A stretch of 64,000 bases of DNA from Ypsolopha sequella (Eukaryota > Arthropoda > Insecta > Lepidoptera > Ypsolophidae). Shown here one piece after another: positions 53,849 to 64,000 of the stretch. The DNA is taken from assembly GCA_934047225.1 (NCBI GenBank), contig CAKOHE010000095.1:1-64000 (forward strand), given 5' to 3'. The notes under the pieces are model-generated. The model worked only from the letters and a program-made list of their open reading frames with translations. It was not told where the DNA came from and ran no database searches. Position 1 is the stretch's first letter. Each line of letters opens with the position of its first letter. Made by a program: the position numbers and the translations under genes.

Positions 53849-54597
53849 ACCGCTCTTAATTGTCCAGATAAAAAAGTTTATCTGGACACATTGCCATGTG
53901 TCCAGGGCCGAGTTCGAAAAAGAAAAGGCCGGCGCATCACCCATGTGCTATACACGAACCGTTTCGAGCTGCTTTCGACCCCAAACCATTACTCAAAATC
54001 TATTAAACCTACAACGTTGCAATTTTGCGTGCGTGTTAAGGTTCTCACAATTATTTAATATCAGAAATTTTATAAATTAAACTTTAACAGTTGAGATATT
54101 GACGTCCAAAAATCAGTATTTTTATTAATGAACCACTGCTTATTTTGTTATTTATTTTCTCTGCCTTACGTAAATTTAAAATGTAAATATTTTGCACCCT
54201 CAATAGCTAACGTTTTGGCGGGGAGGCGACGCCACCCGTTAAAAGAAATAGCAACCCATATTAGATGCAACAGGCAGGCACCAGGCAGGTTAATATTTCT
54301 TTTCACCAAGTGAAAGGAAGGCTTGTCAGTCTAAACCACAGAGTACATTATTATCTGTACCAACAAAATTTTTGGAAACTAAAAGGAAATCAATTTCATA
54401 AATAAAATATTTCTTGGAAACTGGAAGAATTAATGTATGGAGTTTTGATTTTCTAGAGAACAAAAGAATTGGAAACCCAAGGCACCACCCCTCGTAGGCA
54501 TACTGGCAAGTGGCAATTATAAAGATACTAGACTATACTAGACCCACCCCGACTTTACAAAATCACAATAATTAATACATTTTCGTGCTATATCGTT

Positions 54598-54700
54598 TTT
54601 AGGGTTCCGTAGTACCTAAAAGGTACAAAAGGAACCTTAATGGTGAGACTCCGTTGTCCGTCCGTCCGTTCATGTATATCAGCCTCATAACTTTAGCACC
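54598..54700 (+). repeat. GGGTTCCGTA-family fragment
   Basis: TTTAGGGTTCCGTAGTACCT + AAAAGGTACAAAAGGAACCT and a TCCGTCCGTCC run; shares its first part with 8776-8830. Confidence 0.8.
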
Positions 54701-54765
54701 GTTAACGATAAAGACATGCAACTTGGCACAAAAATAGAATTAATTTGCCCACAGTGTAAAAAAAA

Positions 54766-55515
54766 ACCGGCCGAGTGCGAGTCAGACTCGCGTACCTAGG
54801 GTTCCGTATTGTGGATGATAAATTTAATTTTGTCATTTTTTTTTTCGTCAATTTCTAAACCGCTTTATTTTTACTGTAATCTTTACGTAAACATATTAAC
54901 GTAAACATAGATTACCGTGATTTTTTTCATATTTTTCGGTTCACCAGTTTTGGAGATAAGGGGGGGGGCATACATTTTTTCATGGTTTTTCAAGGATTTC
55001 TCGAAATAGATGCAATTAATATAGCCAAACTATATATTTTACAATCAACTTTTTAATACCTACAATTTGATACGCATATTGTATTTTTATAAAATATATT
55101 TGTTATTTATTTTACATTTTTTTTATATTTCTCATTTGTGCTCAACTTTTTTTAAGTCGCTGTAGTTTTCCTGTAATTGGCCAGTTATGATCTACGATCG
55201 ATATTTTTCGGTCTACCAGTTTCGGAGATAAAGGCACTAATTTTTAAGTAAGAAAAGATTTCAAGTAATACAGATACCTCAATTTGGAGAGGTATGCTGT
55301 CACTTTCTGAAGAGTTTCACTGCTTATCTCTGAAGACCTTCATTAAATCATGACCAAACCCAAAATGGAACCTGCCTGGAAGCACACTCTTCTAAACAAA
55401 AAAAGAATCATTCAAATCGGTTGAGAAATAAGGGCGAGTAATGGAGTAACAAAGCCAAAAAAGGAAATATACAGTTGTATTGAGAACCTCCTCTTTTTCC
55501 GAAGTCGGTTAAAAA
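54766..55515 (+). repeat. Near full-length GGGTTCCGTA-family element
   Basis: Begins AAAACCGGCCGAGTGCGAGT + CAGACTCGCGTACCTAGGGT and ends TTGAGAACCTCCTCTTTTTC + CGAAGTCGGTTAAAAA. I recall both ends as those of a very common non-coding lepidopteran element. The interior holds TTTCGGTTCACCAGTTTTGG and ATTTTTCGGTCTACCAGTTT, a degenerate internal duplication. Confidence 0.7.
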
Positions 55516-55689
55516 GTGTAATCGATCCGTAATACTGATCACTTACCAAGCCTCCAGTATGAATTTGGCTGTAAAATTAAATGTCAGGTTGTATAGGCTA
55601 AATGTGAATGTGTTATAAATATAAACCTTCCTGGTGATATTTAATAAATGATTGTGAAAACCGTATTGAAATCGACGTGTTTGGTTTCT

Positions 55690-56310
55690 TGTGATTACTG
55701 TTGTTTCGCTTGCACGCTTCCACCAACACCTTCTAAGCACGGTCGTGGATAAGATTGACAGCCCATTCATCAAACATCGGGTGCAGTTGTCAATGAGGGC
55801 TACCATCGACGTCAGGTGGCGCCACTGAGGCGACAGGTATAGAGAAACGTCAAATGTCCGCGAAACGGCGAAAGCTATGGCTTTTTATTAGTTATTTGTG
55901 TATTAGTCGAGATAAATTCATAGTTTCAGGTTTATTATTCAAGGTACGGTGCAATGAAAGTAAATGAATTAAGATTAGAGGTAAAGAAAAGAGGGGCTAA
56001 AACAAAACTTATGTCCTCCTTTCATTTTCGAACATAATGGAACTGCACATCATTGCGGCATTGTTCATTCGCATTTAAGAAAGATTTTTTTTTAAATATT
56101 ATATGGATAAGCAAAACAAAAAATCGAACTTCTATGTAAATCTAACCTAACAAACCTTTGACATATACCTTCCGTGCCAGTGGCGCCAATTTGTGGCCTT
56201 TATAAAAGTAGACCCCATTCTGCCCAACCGTAAATAAATATTGTAAAATGTGTGTAAATGTAGTACTAACAATAGCAATTAAGAAATTATGTTACTAACA
56301 AAACGGATTT
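55690..56310 (+). mobile_element. LINE 3' tail, same family as 11515-13045
   Basis: Plus-strand peptide RFHQHLLSTVVDKIDSPFIK + HRVQLSM matches the C-terminal ASTNSILSTIVDRIDNPFIM + HWVQLSI of the RT at 11618. The 3' UTR GTACTAACAATAGCAATTAA ... GTTACTAACAA at 56258-56302 matches 11540-11590 inverted. Sequence of other origin (55840-56200) may lie between. Confidence 0.65.
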
Positions 56311-56639
56311 TTTGGGTGTAGGTGTTGGAATATACAAAAACAAATCAATATCTTTTCAATACAATAATCCATCTCTTTCTTACTTGTTGATATTTATTTT
56401 TATGTGTGAGCTCTACAACCACTTAACTAAACGTCCCTTGGATAGTTTGGGTTTTTTTGTGATAGAAAATTTTGCTAGCTACTATACTTATTTTTATATA
56501 AATAACAAACCTACTTTTGTCCGTTTCAGTCTGAATCCGTCACTCTTTCACTGCGCGATTTTCCGCTTGAAGTGACAGTGACCATTTAAAACCCAATTCC
56601 TACAAAATAATATCATTTCTGCCGCGGGCGGGAAAATGC

Positions 56640-57748
56640 TTATAGTCTATTTTAGTTACTTTCACAGCATTATGTCATACGGAATGCTGTTATGGGGTAG
56701 AGCCGCGGAAACAGACGCAGTCTTTGTTTTGCAGAAGAGAGCAATTCGGGCTATTTATAATATGAAGCACCGGGATTAATTAAGAGAAAAGTTCAAAGAA
56801 ATTAATATATTAACTGTTGCTTGTGAATATATTTACCAAGTCCTTAGATATGTCAGAAAAAATGTTGAGTCTCTCCCAAGGCTTGGTGAGCAATATTGTA
56901 AGGAAACCAGAAATAAGTATAAACTGGCTTTTCCAAAAATCAGACTCGCCAAAGTGAGTACCTCTTTCGTAGGACATGGTATAAGATTTTACAATCAACT
57001 TCCAAAAGAGGTCCTTACTTTGTCAGAGAATAAGTTTAAACTGTATATTAAGCAGGGCCTACTGAAAAAGGCATATTATAAAATAAATGAATATTTGGAT
57101 GATGGTGAAGCATGGTGTTATAGTGATAACTTTTGATTCCTCTTAAGAGTTAACATTAATTAATTACAGACTGTAAAAGGAAATAGACTATATGAGACAG
57201 GTAGGCAAAGATATATAATTTTTTCTTTTTTCATTAACCTGAATTCCTGCTGTCTTGTATTTTCTTATCCCTTGGTTAAAGTAGATATAAGTAATTTAAT
57301 GTATAGTATAATTTTATGTAAAAAAAAAGACATGATCTTGCCAAGTTTCTTGCCCGTTCTTCTTAGCAAGACTAATCGGGGGCGGAGGTAGGCATGTATT
57401 TATATATGTAACCTATTACTATGTAGTATATAGGATGGGATTTGGTCGGCCGCCTGGATTCGTGCTGGGGGCTCGGTTGGTGATCATTGAACCTTCTTCC
57501 TGGTCCCTGGCCGGGTCTCCGGTATGGGTTCGGGCGGTTGATTGGATTTCACCTTGTATAATAATATTGTACCTATAATTTTAATCGTATATTATATTGC
57601 TACATAAATTAAATAAACATTTAATCTAAGTAGTTCATGTACATTTATTATTTTATTACATATATTTTTATAAGATTAAAATTTGACTTGTGAAACTTGT
57701 ATTATATATACCTACTTTGCAAAATAAACTTTTTGAATTTTGAATTTG
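56640..57748 (+). mobile_element. Jockey-type LINE, 5'-truncated, one nonsense codon
   Basis: MSYGMLLWGRAAETDAVFVL, QKRAIRAIYNMKHRD, a stop (TAA at 56777), LREKFKEINILTVACEYIYQ, VLRYVRKNVESLPRLGEQY and KVSTSFVGHGIRFYNQLPKE to CYSDNF (stop at 57136). This is the C-terminal end of the same LINE as 15187-17500, here without the deletion. The 3' UTR includes GGTCTCCGGTATGGGTTCGG and ends TTTGAATTTTGAATTTGAA. Confidence 0.9.
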
Positions 57749-57989
57749 AATATTAAATAAAACTTCTTGGTACTCGGTTCCACAAATATAATAATGTTTA
57801 ATTACCTTTTAAGTTGCTACCGGTTTCGTCGTTTTACGACATCATAATACATTTTTGAATACATTTTTTAAAAACCTCAAATACAGTGCCTGATGATGTC
57901 GTAAAACGACGAAACCGGTAGCAACTTAAAAGGTAATTAAACATTATTATATTTGTGGAACCGAGTACCAAGAAGTTTTATTTAATATT
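57749..57989. repeat. Palindrome, 97-bp arms, 47-bp loop, abutting the LINE 3' end
   Basis: AATATTAAATAAAACTTCTT ... CGGTTTCGTCGTTTTACGAC + ATCAT (57749-57845) is matched perfectly as far as I can read by 57893-57989. The left arm begins at the LINE's terminal TTTGAA. This is either a foldback MITE or a hairpin formed at the insertion junction. Confidence 0.9.
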
Positions 57990-58327
57990 GCAAGATGTCG
58001 TTCCACCAAGAAGCAACAACATTCACCGTCAACTAAGAAAAAGTGTGTTTGAAGACCTCATTTCAACAATTATTTCTTTCGAGGAAAATTTATCCAAACA
58101 TGTTTTCCAATTTCAAAACCCTAGATTATATAGTCAAAATGCATATACCAGAAATTTATTAAAATTTTCTGTGTATTTCACGAAATACACAAAAAAAAGC
58201 ACCTCTATTCTTTTAATTGTCAACCCCTGATTCTCGCTCTCGCTCTAACTATGTTGCTTCATATTGCACAATTTGCAAAAAGTATTTATTTTATAAGTTT
58301 CCTCTTTATTACTTTAGGAGACGGCCA
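57990..58327. other. No recognisable gene
   Basis: A plus-strand frame to 58230 (PPRSNNIHRQLRKSVFEDL) is open but not recognised and starts inside the palindrome. Not supported as a gene. Confidence 0.4.
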
Positions 58328-58558
58328 GCCCCCCTATTCTGTATCTTTAGTTGCCAACTGTACTAAGTGCCTATCATCAAAAACATAGATAAAAACTGAA
58401 ATTTCAAAATTGCCTTTAGTGGGTATTGAACTATTAACGAACTGTGTCGTCACTTCAGGTGCGAACATATCCTTGGGAAATCGGAATTCGATGGTATATC
58501 TATGTTTTTGATGATAGGCACCCCGTACAGAAGGCAACTAGAGGTACATAATAGGCCC
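58328..58558 (-). repeat. MITE A, copy 2
   Basis: Inverse of 52137-52366, with GCCCCCCTATTCTGTATCTT at one end and GGTACATAATAGGCCC at the other. Confidence 0.85.
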
Positions 58559-58944
58559 GCTGTTCTCCATAAGCAAAATGCCTTAAGAGTGTACACAAAT
58601 ATATTGTGGTCAATGATAAAGAACAAATTCAAAATAACACTTATAGACTATCCATTTATAACGGACACCATCTTTTAATAACTTTTCATGATAAATCGTT
58701 TTTATTTTGAGGTTATTTTCATATGGCATTGCGAAAATAAACTTAAGCGCGTTTGAAACGTTCATAGTTGTAACAATGTTTCACGATAATTCTGATATAT
58801 TTAAAAGAGTATGCTCGAATGTCAGTTGTAATGTAATCTCTATCAAAATCCAGAAGAAAAGCATGAATCGTAAAATAAAAAGCTGGGACTGCCGATTGCG
58901 TCACGCATGACTCTTATCACGCACGCTGGAAGCGTAGTTTGTGG
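58559..58944. other. No recognisable gene
   Basis: AT-rich spacer between MITE A copy 2 and repeat B copy 2; nothing supported on either strand. Confidence 0.5.
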
Positions 58945-59145
58945 ACTACTTGGTAGATGGCGCGCTCTTTCGTTTCGTTCGGTGTTCGCTCTCATGACCG
59001 GCTGCAACATTAAGTACTTATTTATTTTAATATATGTGTCCGTGTTATTATAAAAGTGAAACTAGCTACGAAAAAATCTAACAAAAATTATAGTATAAAT
59101 TTATTTCATGTACGCGGTTAAGGCCGATTCTGACCGTTTCCTATA
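58945..59145 (+). repeat. Dispersed repeat B, copy 2
   Basis: CTTGGTAGATGGCGCGCTCT ... GAAACTAGCTACGAAAAAAT + CTAACAAAAATTATAGTATA + AATTTATTTCATGTACGCGG matches 47541-47712 inverted, with an extra about 40 bp (TTCGTTTCGTTCGGTGTTCG). Confidence 0.75.
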
Positions 59146-59710
59146 AAAAAAGTATGCCATATTAAAGGTACTTAACTTAAAAATAAAAAAGGTAGTTGAT
59201 GTAGTCGATCTATATGTTTAGTTCTCGCGTACGAAAAATATAATTTAAAGGTGTACCTGCAATTTTTTTACGCCTAAAACCAAACTAATTTCTTTAATTC
59301 TGCTCCGGTTAGTCTTTAGTTAGTAAACTTATCCAGCTACTGTATGTTTTTAAGGTACAGGGTTTTATTGTGTTAACAAGTTGCCCAAAAATTGCATTTT
59401 TTAGAGCGAGAGTCTGACAAGGTCTTAATCGGTCTGTCCTGCAAAGTCTACGGACGAGGAACGATTTTTTGCAACTGCCTGTTACCACTCTACCGGAACC
59501 ACAGAATAAAATACTACGTATCGGAACATCTTCTCATGACGTCATACTGGAACACGGGTCACATGGTTTCGTCATGAGAGTGACAAGCCACGGTCGAAGC
59601 CTACCACCAGTTGAAGTGTAAGGATTTTTCAGTTTGTTGGGTCTCGGTCCATCTGTCCAGTGTGCGCCCAACATATTTATTGTTGTATCAGTAACCAGTG
59701 GTTATACACC
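59146..59710. other. Mostly unassigned; short shared block
   Basis: ACCACAGAATAAAATACTAC + GTA at 59498 also occurs at 49716, so a degenerate dispersed repeat is present. No gene is supported. Confidence 0.4.
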
Positions 59711-60080
59711 GTGTAATGATGACCTGCTCAGAAAATGAAACCACGTATAGGGGATGTTATGAGGGTTCTTTGTACTAAATTTCATTTCGACATTCCTATT
59801 AATACATCTACAAATTAATAATTAATTTAGTTTCGCTCACAAGTGCAACGTACTAACCACGTTTTTTAACAGGCTTAAAAAATGCGATGTTGCCGCTTCG
59901 TGCAGGTTACTGACATGTAGTAATACTGGAAGGGAAGGTGCACACTTGGAACACGATTTATTTTGTTCGAGAAAATAAATTTCTATAAACAGAAATATTT
60001 TCTCGAAATTGTTTTTTTTATGGCTTTGTAAAGGTATTCCCTACATGTGGTTTCATTTTCTGAGCAGGTCATCATTACAC
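59711..60080. mobile_element. Non-autonomous DNA element, 370 bp, about 40-bp TIRs
   Basis: GTGTAATGATGACCTGCTCA + GAAAATGAAACCAC at 59711 is inverted at 60047-60080 (GTGGTTTCATTTTCTGAGCA + GGTCATCATTACAC). No coding capacity. Confidence 0.85.
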
Positions 60081-60235
60081 TCATTATATCAGTTTACGCA
60101 GAGAGACTGGTTTGCACCCCTGTTCACAGATGACATTTCGTTTTGGCATTTGGTGTAACACAGTTCTCTAAAAGGTAAAAATTTAAATTCCCTGAGCTAA
60201 CAGTTAGTCTATTAAAAATACGAGAGGTGTCCAGC

Positions 60236-60470
60236 GGGCCTATTATGTATCTTTAGTTGCCTTCTGTACTGGGTGCTTATCATCAAAAACATATATATAC
60301 TATCGAATTCCGATTTCCTAAGGATATGTTCGCACTTCAAGTGACGACACAGATTGTTAATAGTTCAATACCCACTAAAGGCAATTTTGAAATTTCAGTT
60401 TTTATCTATGTTTTTGGTGATAGGCACCTAGTAGGTACAGTTGTCAACTAAAGATACATAATAGGGGGGC
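60236..60470 (+). repeat. MITE A, copy 3
   Basis: GGGCCTATTATGTATCTTTA to AAGATACATAATAGGGG, same orientation as copy 1. Confidence 0.85.
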
Positions 60471-60861
60471 TGGGCACCCGATTGGAACGAAGTTCCTTTC
60501 ACTACTGACTGACGCGCACACCGCACGCCGTAATAGGGTCCATAATTGTGCCCGAAGTATACGGCGATAGGGCCCACTACGCTGGGACGTAACAATTGTC
60601 GGTGAAACGTGAGTATACAAACGTGGACATTGATCTGCATATAATAATCCATTCTTGGAAATATCTCTAACACCCTCTCGTTGATTCATGTCGTACGATG
60701 TATATGAATAAAGTCTCTCGATTGACAATAGTTCTGCTTTGATCACTTGGAGAGATAGTGCAAAAAACCGATAGTGTAGTAAAAGATATATCTCGTTTCT
60801 TTCTTTGTTTCCCTCGTTGTTACTGTTAGCAAGAATTTTTGTGTAATACAATATGCGAACC
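60471..60861. other. Unassigned, possibly an LTR remnant
   Basis: GC-richer than its flanks. Holds GAATAAAGTCTCTCGATTGA at 60707, which could be a polyadenylation signal of an LTR, but no paired ends were seen. Confidence 0.3.
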
Positions 60862-61330
60862 GGCCCTTAATACCGCCAAATGGGTACTTTCTAAAGCCTA
60901 CTCCTCTTTTATGGCCAAACCAAAAATATTGAAAAAATGTATTATGGATTATCAACTCTAGGACAACATATGCAACATTTTTCTTTTTCGTACCACCAAA
61001 ACTTCTATATGAAAAATTGTTTCAACTGAATGGTGTTTTTTGGCTTGAATTTCCTACTGCTCCTAAGCGGCTTAGGTGATTTAATTCATTAATGCTTTGA
61101 TAAATAGATAAACTTGATAGCTATAAATATAACATAGAATTATTCAATCGAACAATGACGCTCATGTGAAAAGTATTATTTTCTCCTATTTTGCCCTTTC
61201 AAGGACGCAGCGAGCGTCGTAACAGCCACCACGCATTGTGCACTGATTTGAACGTTATTTCAATGTCGTTTCCGTAGATATTCATACAGACAAACATCGA
61301 GCTGCTAATTTGGCGACGGTAATCGCCTTA
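60862..61330 (-). repeat. Dispersed 469-bp repeat, copy 3
   Basis: GGCCCTTAATACCGCCAAAT to GACGGTAATCGCCTT is the inverse of 7743-8211, same length, with scattered substitutions (for instance CCTATCAAGG versus CCTTTCAAGG). Confidence 0.85.
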
Positions 61331-62198
61331 AAGAGAAAAAAAAGCTCAACACAATGGTAGCCTTTGCGAACTTGCACGTGTGTTCAAACTGTTTTAGGGT
61401 CTTCAGATAAATATTCATTCGAGCACCTACTTATTATTTGTTACTAGTTTGATTTAGTTTATTTATTCATCTTTATTATTTTGGTAATTTCTCGTTTCTT
61501 TCTTTTTAAAATTTCTGAAATGCCCACATCCCAATGCCCAAATGTCCACATCCAATAGAGAAATATAAACACAATCACTAGTTTGATAATTTTAATGATC
61601 CCGCCTGAATAAAGCAATGTTGTGATGTATTATTATGTAATTACAATTAATGTTTTATTCTCTTATTTACCGATTACTTGTAAGCATAATAAGATTTGAT
61701 TAAAATTTTTGCTATACTACTGTTTATTTTCTCGTAGTCAATGGTAAGAAATAGAGTACATAACTTGTGAAAAAAAGTTCCATCGCGGGCCTTATATCCC
61801 TCGCTCCGCTCAGGATTCTATTCTAGAATCCTTCGCTGCTCGTAGGATCCAACTTCGTGCCTCGAAGGGAATTCTTAATTTTTTTATTTGTTGTGTAATC
61901 TACTATTACTTATTTATATTGTTTGACGATGATCAAAAAGTCACCTTGTATACATTTATTAGAGTGTTTTGTTTTGCTTCGCGTTTTTAAATTCTGCACG
62001 TGTCTCCTAAAAAGCGGTTATTCTTTCGTGGGTTAATAGCATTAACCACTCGAGTCTGAATTAGATATAACAATTTGAAGAACACTGCACACGTGCCGTA
62101 CTTATTCGTGTGCTTCAAATTTAAATTTAGGAAGGCTCAAAAATAATGTGTCATAAAATCTGAATTGATTCGGTGATATTGAGCATTTTCGTAAAGCT
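61331..62198. other. No recognisable gene
   Basis: AT-rich. Contains a GC-richer block with partial palindromes (CCTCGCTCCGCTCAGGATTC, TAGAATCCTTCGCTGCTCGT) at 61798-61850. Confidence 0.45.
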
Positions 62199-63273
62199 CA
62201 TAATAAGGGCTTCAGGTGATATATCGTCCGTGCAAAGGTCCCGGTTACTCCAGGCGGAAAGACCCGCAGTGCGAGAGGGACGGAATCGGGGGAAATGGAC
62301 GAAAAGTCTGTTTTAAATGAATATAAAAAATTCACTAAAATTGCTACGAAAATTTCCATTACCAGTAATTTAGGTATTGTTAAAACCCATCTAAATTAAT
62401 ATCTTTGAAGTCTTTATGCTATCCCAATTTCTCAGAATACCAAAAAAGTGTAATAAATTTAGTGTAGTAACTTAATTTAAATAACTATTTCTATCGAGTG
62501 AAACTCATCCAACCGCGTTTCTGATAGAACTAAATCTACAAAAAGATCCCAAAATTGTTATACTAATTTATTTAACTTAAAACGTCCTTTGAACAGCAGA
62601 TAAATAACTTCAAATAGTGTCAATTTTGATGACATACCATGCTTGAAATTTTCCATGGTACATAACGAATATGAGCCGAGAATTTGCCTTAGCCTCAGGT
62701 TTCTATAAATATACATATAGCCAGTTTTTCTTGAATATTTTTGTTTGTACTATTTTAATATCATTAACATTTTTCTTGTTTTGTCTACCAATATATTCAG
62801 GTGGTAGAGCTGATGCCGGGCTCGGCTGCGGAGGTACCACCATCTTACTTGGAGACCCCCTCGAATTAATTCGGGTGAGAGTAAGGGGACAGCTCACAGG
62901 CAAAAAACCAGGAGGCCCACAATCCCTGGGACCGATGGACGGCGGTATATCCATCCCTAATAGCCGGGCCTTATATAGAACAGACTGGTGACGGGCAGCA
63001 GCGTCACTGGTGCGAGGGTTCCGGCACCGCGCTCACCAACCCGCCTGTCCAGCGTGTGTGAGTATGGGCAATTCTTTTAGGATGACCGCCAGGAGTGGCA
63101 AAGTCCTGGAAAGGCTTATGTCCAGCAGTGGACGAACTAGGCTGATGGATGGTGGATGGATATTTTATAACAGGGTAAGTAAATATTTATTTTAAAAGTA
63201 ATGGTGCCGCTTTAGGGTTTAAATAATAAGGACCTTTTACCGGACGATATATCACCAGGAGCCCTATTAATGT
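62199..63273. mobile_element. DNA element of about 1.07 kb with about 40-bp TIRs
   Basis: TAATAAGGGCTTCAGGTGAT + ATATCGTCCGTGCAAAGGTC at 62201 is matched inverted at 63228-63270 (GGACCTTTTACCGGACGATA + TATCACCAGGAGCCCTATTA). It contains LINE-like sequence at 62797-63170. No transposase was found. Confidence 0.7.
62797..63170 (+). mobile_element. Chimeric LINE-derived fragment (TGTCCAGCAGTGGAC tail)
   Basis: AAAGGCTTATGTCCAGCAGT + GGACGAACTAGGCTGATGGA followed by a GGATGGAT run is the common 3' end of a lepidopteran LINE type. The upstream part (CGGCACCGCGCTCACCAACC) resembles 5' UTR rather than RT, so a large internal part is missing. The apparent 106-codon frame beginning at 62671 starts in unrelated AT-rich DNA. 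Confidence 0.55.
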
Positions 63274-63625
63274 CACTCCGCTGTCCGTCCGTCTGTTCGT
63301 ATGTCACGGGTATTTAGCTCTTAGACGGAATGAGATAGAAACCTGAAATTTTTATATGTTGTGTAAAATGTTGAACCAAAACCGAATTTTGAATTTAAAA
63401 TCTCAATTTATATACTATATAAATATATCTCTATACTGTACTATATTTTTGTGATGTTTTACTTTTTTTTTTCCTCGCAAGTGTGTTGAAAAACGTCGTA
63501 CGAAACGCGTCAGCATTGGTCATTACACACGCGGCTCCATTACGCTCCCGCCCTTCGATCTCGGGCTGCAATCGAGCCTTGTGTGTAAGGACCACCTTAG
63601 CTCACTTGTATCATAATGTACTATT
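63274..63625. repeat. GGGTTCCGTA-family remnant followed by CACTCGTG-type repeat
   Basis: GTCACTCCGCTGTCCGTCCG + TCTGTTCG and TTTAGCTCTTAGACGGAATG are typical interior blocks of the first family. GTCGTACGAAACGCGTCAGC ... CATAATGTACTATTATAA (63490-63628) resembles 52870-52975. Confidence 0.5.
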
Positions 63626-63634
63626 ATAATATAT

Positions 63635-63731
63635 ATAATCGGGTTTACCGCGATAAATTTTTACCTTTTTTACGAAAAGGGGACACCTTTTCGTAAAAAA
63701 GGTAAAAATTTATCGCGGTAAACCCGATTAT
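63635..63731. repeat. Perfect palindrome, 46-bp arms, 5-bp loop
   Basis: ATAATCGGGTTTACCGCGAT ... TTTTTTACGAAAAGG (63635-63680) + GGACA + exact reverse complement (63686-63731). No mismatch was found. Confidence 0.97.
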
Positions 63732-63755
63732 ACCTATATATTATAATGTGTACGA

Positions 63756-64000
63756 AATGCGAGAGTTTAAAGTTATATAATGTACTATTGTTTCTTTTTT
63801 TAATGTTGATTGCTGAAACAGCAAAACTAGCTACAGTAACTAATTAAAAGCGAAAAATTATAAGTTAAAACTTTAGTACAGTACAATTGCAGTAACTAAA
63901 AGAGGGTCGGGATCGTTGCGACCTGGGGGGCTATTCCGGAGAAACAGTGGAAACGAGACTTCTACAACCCGAGCTAAAAATGTACGGAGTTCGACAGATA
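63756..64000. other. Window end, no recognisable gene
   Basis: AT-rich with a GC-richer end (63905-64000: GGGATCGTTGCGACCTGGGG) that may begin a further element outside the window. Confidence 0.4.

Larger units (their letters stand above)
52378..54490. mobile_element. DNA element of 2.1 kb with about 136-bp terminal inverted repeats
   Basis: GGGTGGTGCCTTGGGTTTCC ... AAATTTTGTTGGTACAG-type sequence at 52378-52516 is repeated inverted at 54353-54490 (CCAACAAAATTTTTGGAAAC ... GGAAACCCAAGGCACCACCC) with almost no differences. No transposase frame remains between them. The flanks do not show a clear target duplication. A MITE (53462-53848) is nested inside. Confidence 0.75.

Noticed and set aside
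57955..58230. Possible host exon
   Set aside because: It starts within the palindrome arm, lacks convincing splice sites and has no recognisable motif.
62671..62991. Membrane protein gene with signal-like N-terminus
   Set aside because: The frame joins AT-rich non-coding DNA to LINE-derived GC-rich sequence; hydrophobicity comes from the T-rich stretch.
1..64000. piRNA cluster made of TE fragments in one orientation
   Set aside because: TE pieces occur in both orientations in roughly similar numbers (for example + at 8.9, 29.8, 35.5 and 56.6 kb; - at 1, 11.5, 15.2, 36.8 and 48.3 kb). Only small-RNA data could decide.

Overview
The window reads as nuclear DNA of a moth or butterfly. It is AT-rich and intron- or intergene-like, with no prokaryotic operons. 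It is saturated with transposable elements of kinds common in Lepidoptera: R1-type and jockey-type LINEs, LINE 3' tails ending in TTTGAA repeats, BEL/Pao, mariner and Tc1 elements, hAT and piggyBac-like non-autonomous elements, and the dispersed family carrying GGGTTCCGTA with TCCGTCTGTC runs. Only three short host-type exons can be argued for: an ankyrin-repeat exon resembling Kidins220/ARMS on the + strand (46953-47062), a phase 1-1 FN3-like exon on the - strand (14764-15093), and an unassigned - strand exon (22977-23104). The window therefore probably lies in introns and intergenic DNA of at least two genes. Layout, 0-26 kb: an open LINE reverse transcriptase runs off the left edge. Next come a palindromic MITE and a broken mariner whose first catalytic motif is amplified six-fold and which carries a piggyBac-like insertion at TTAA. 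A minisatellite grown inside a GGGTTCCGTA element follows, then a 469-bp dispersed repeat, an R1-type LINE 3' half, a Tc1 transposon, another LINE, a probable solo LTR and a hAT element with a perfect 8-bp target duplication. Then come the FN3-like exon, a jockey-type LINE with a foreign LINE piece inside, a LINE ORF1 with PHD-like fingers, several terminal-inverted-repeat elements, and 58-bp and 53-bp minisatellites. Layout, 26-45 kb: a tRNA-derived SINE, more LINE pieces, and the most structured locus of the window. There a decayed gene of the invertebrate 'DQAHEQ / HEEADTR' type (- strand, 43.7 to 35.0 kb) was split by a LINE with an apparent 8-bp target duplication. That LINE was then split by an internally deleted BEL/Pao element with apparently identical 447-bp LTRs and a 5-bp target duplication. 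Layout, 45-64 kb: a nearly homogeneous 15 x 44-bp array, the ankyrin exon, a second BEL/Pao integrase, copies of several MITE families, a jockey-type LINE tail butted against a 97-bp-arm palindrome, and a perfect 46-bp-arm hairpin. The genes do not form a pathway; the window records nested transposition. Family assignments rest on motifs read by eye. No database search was possible, so clade names are given only where the motifs are distinctive.
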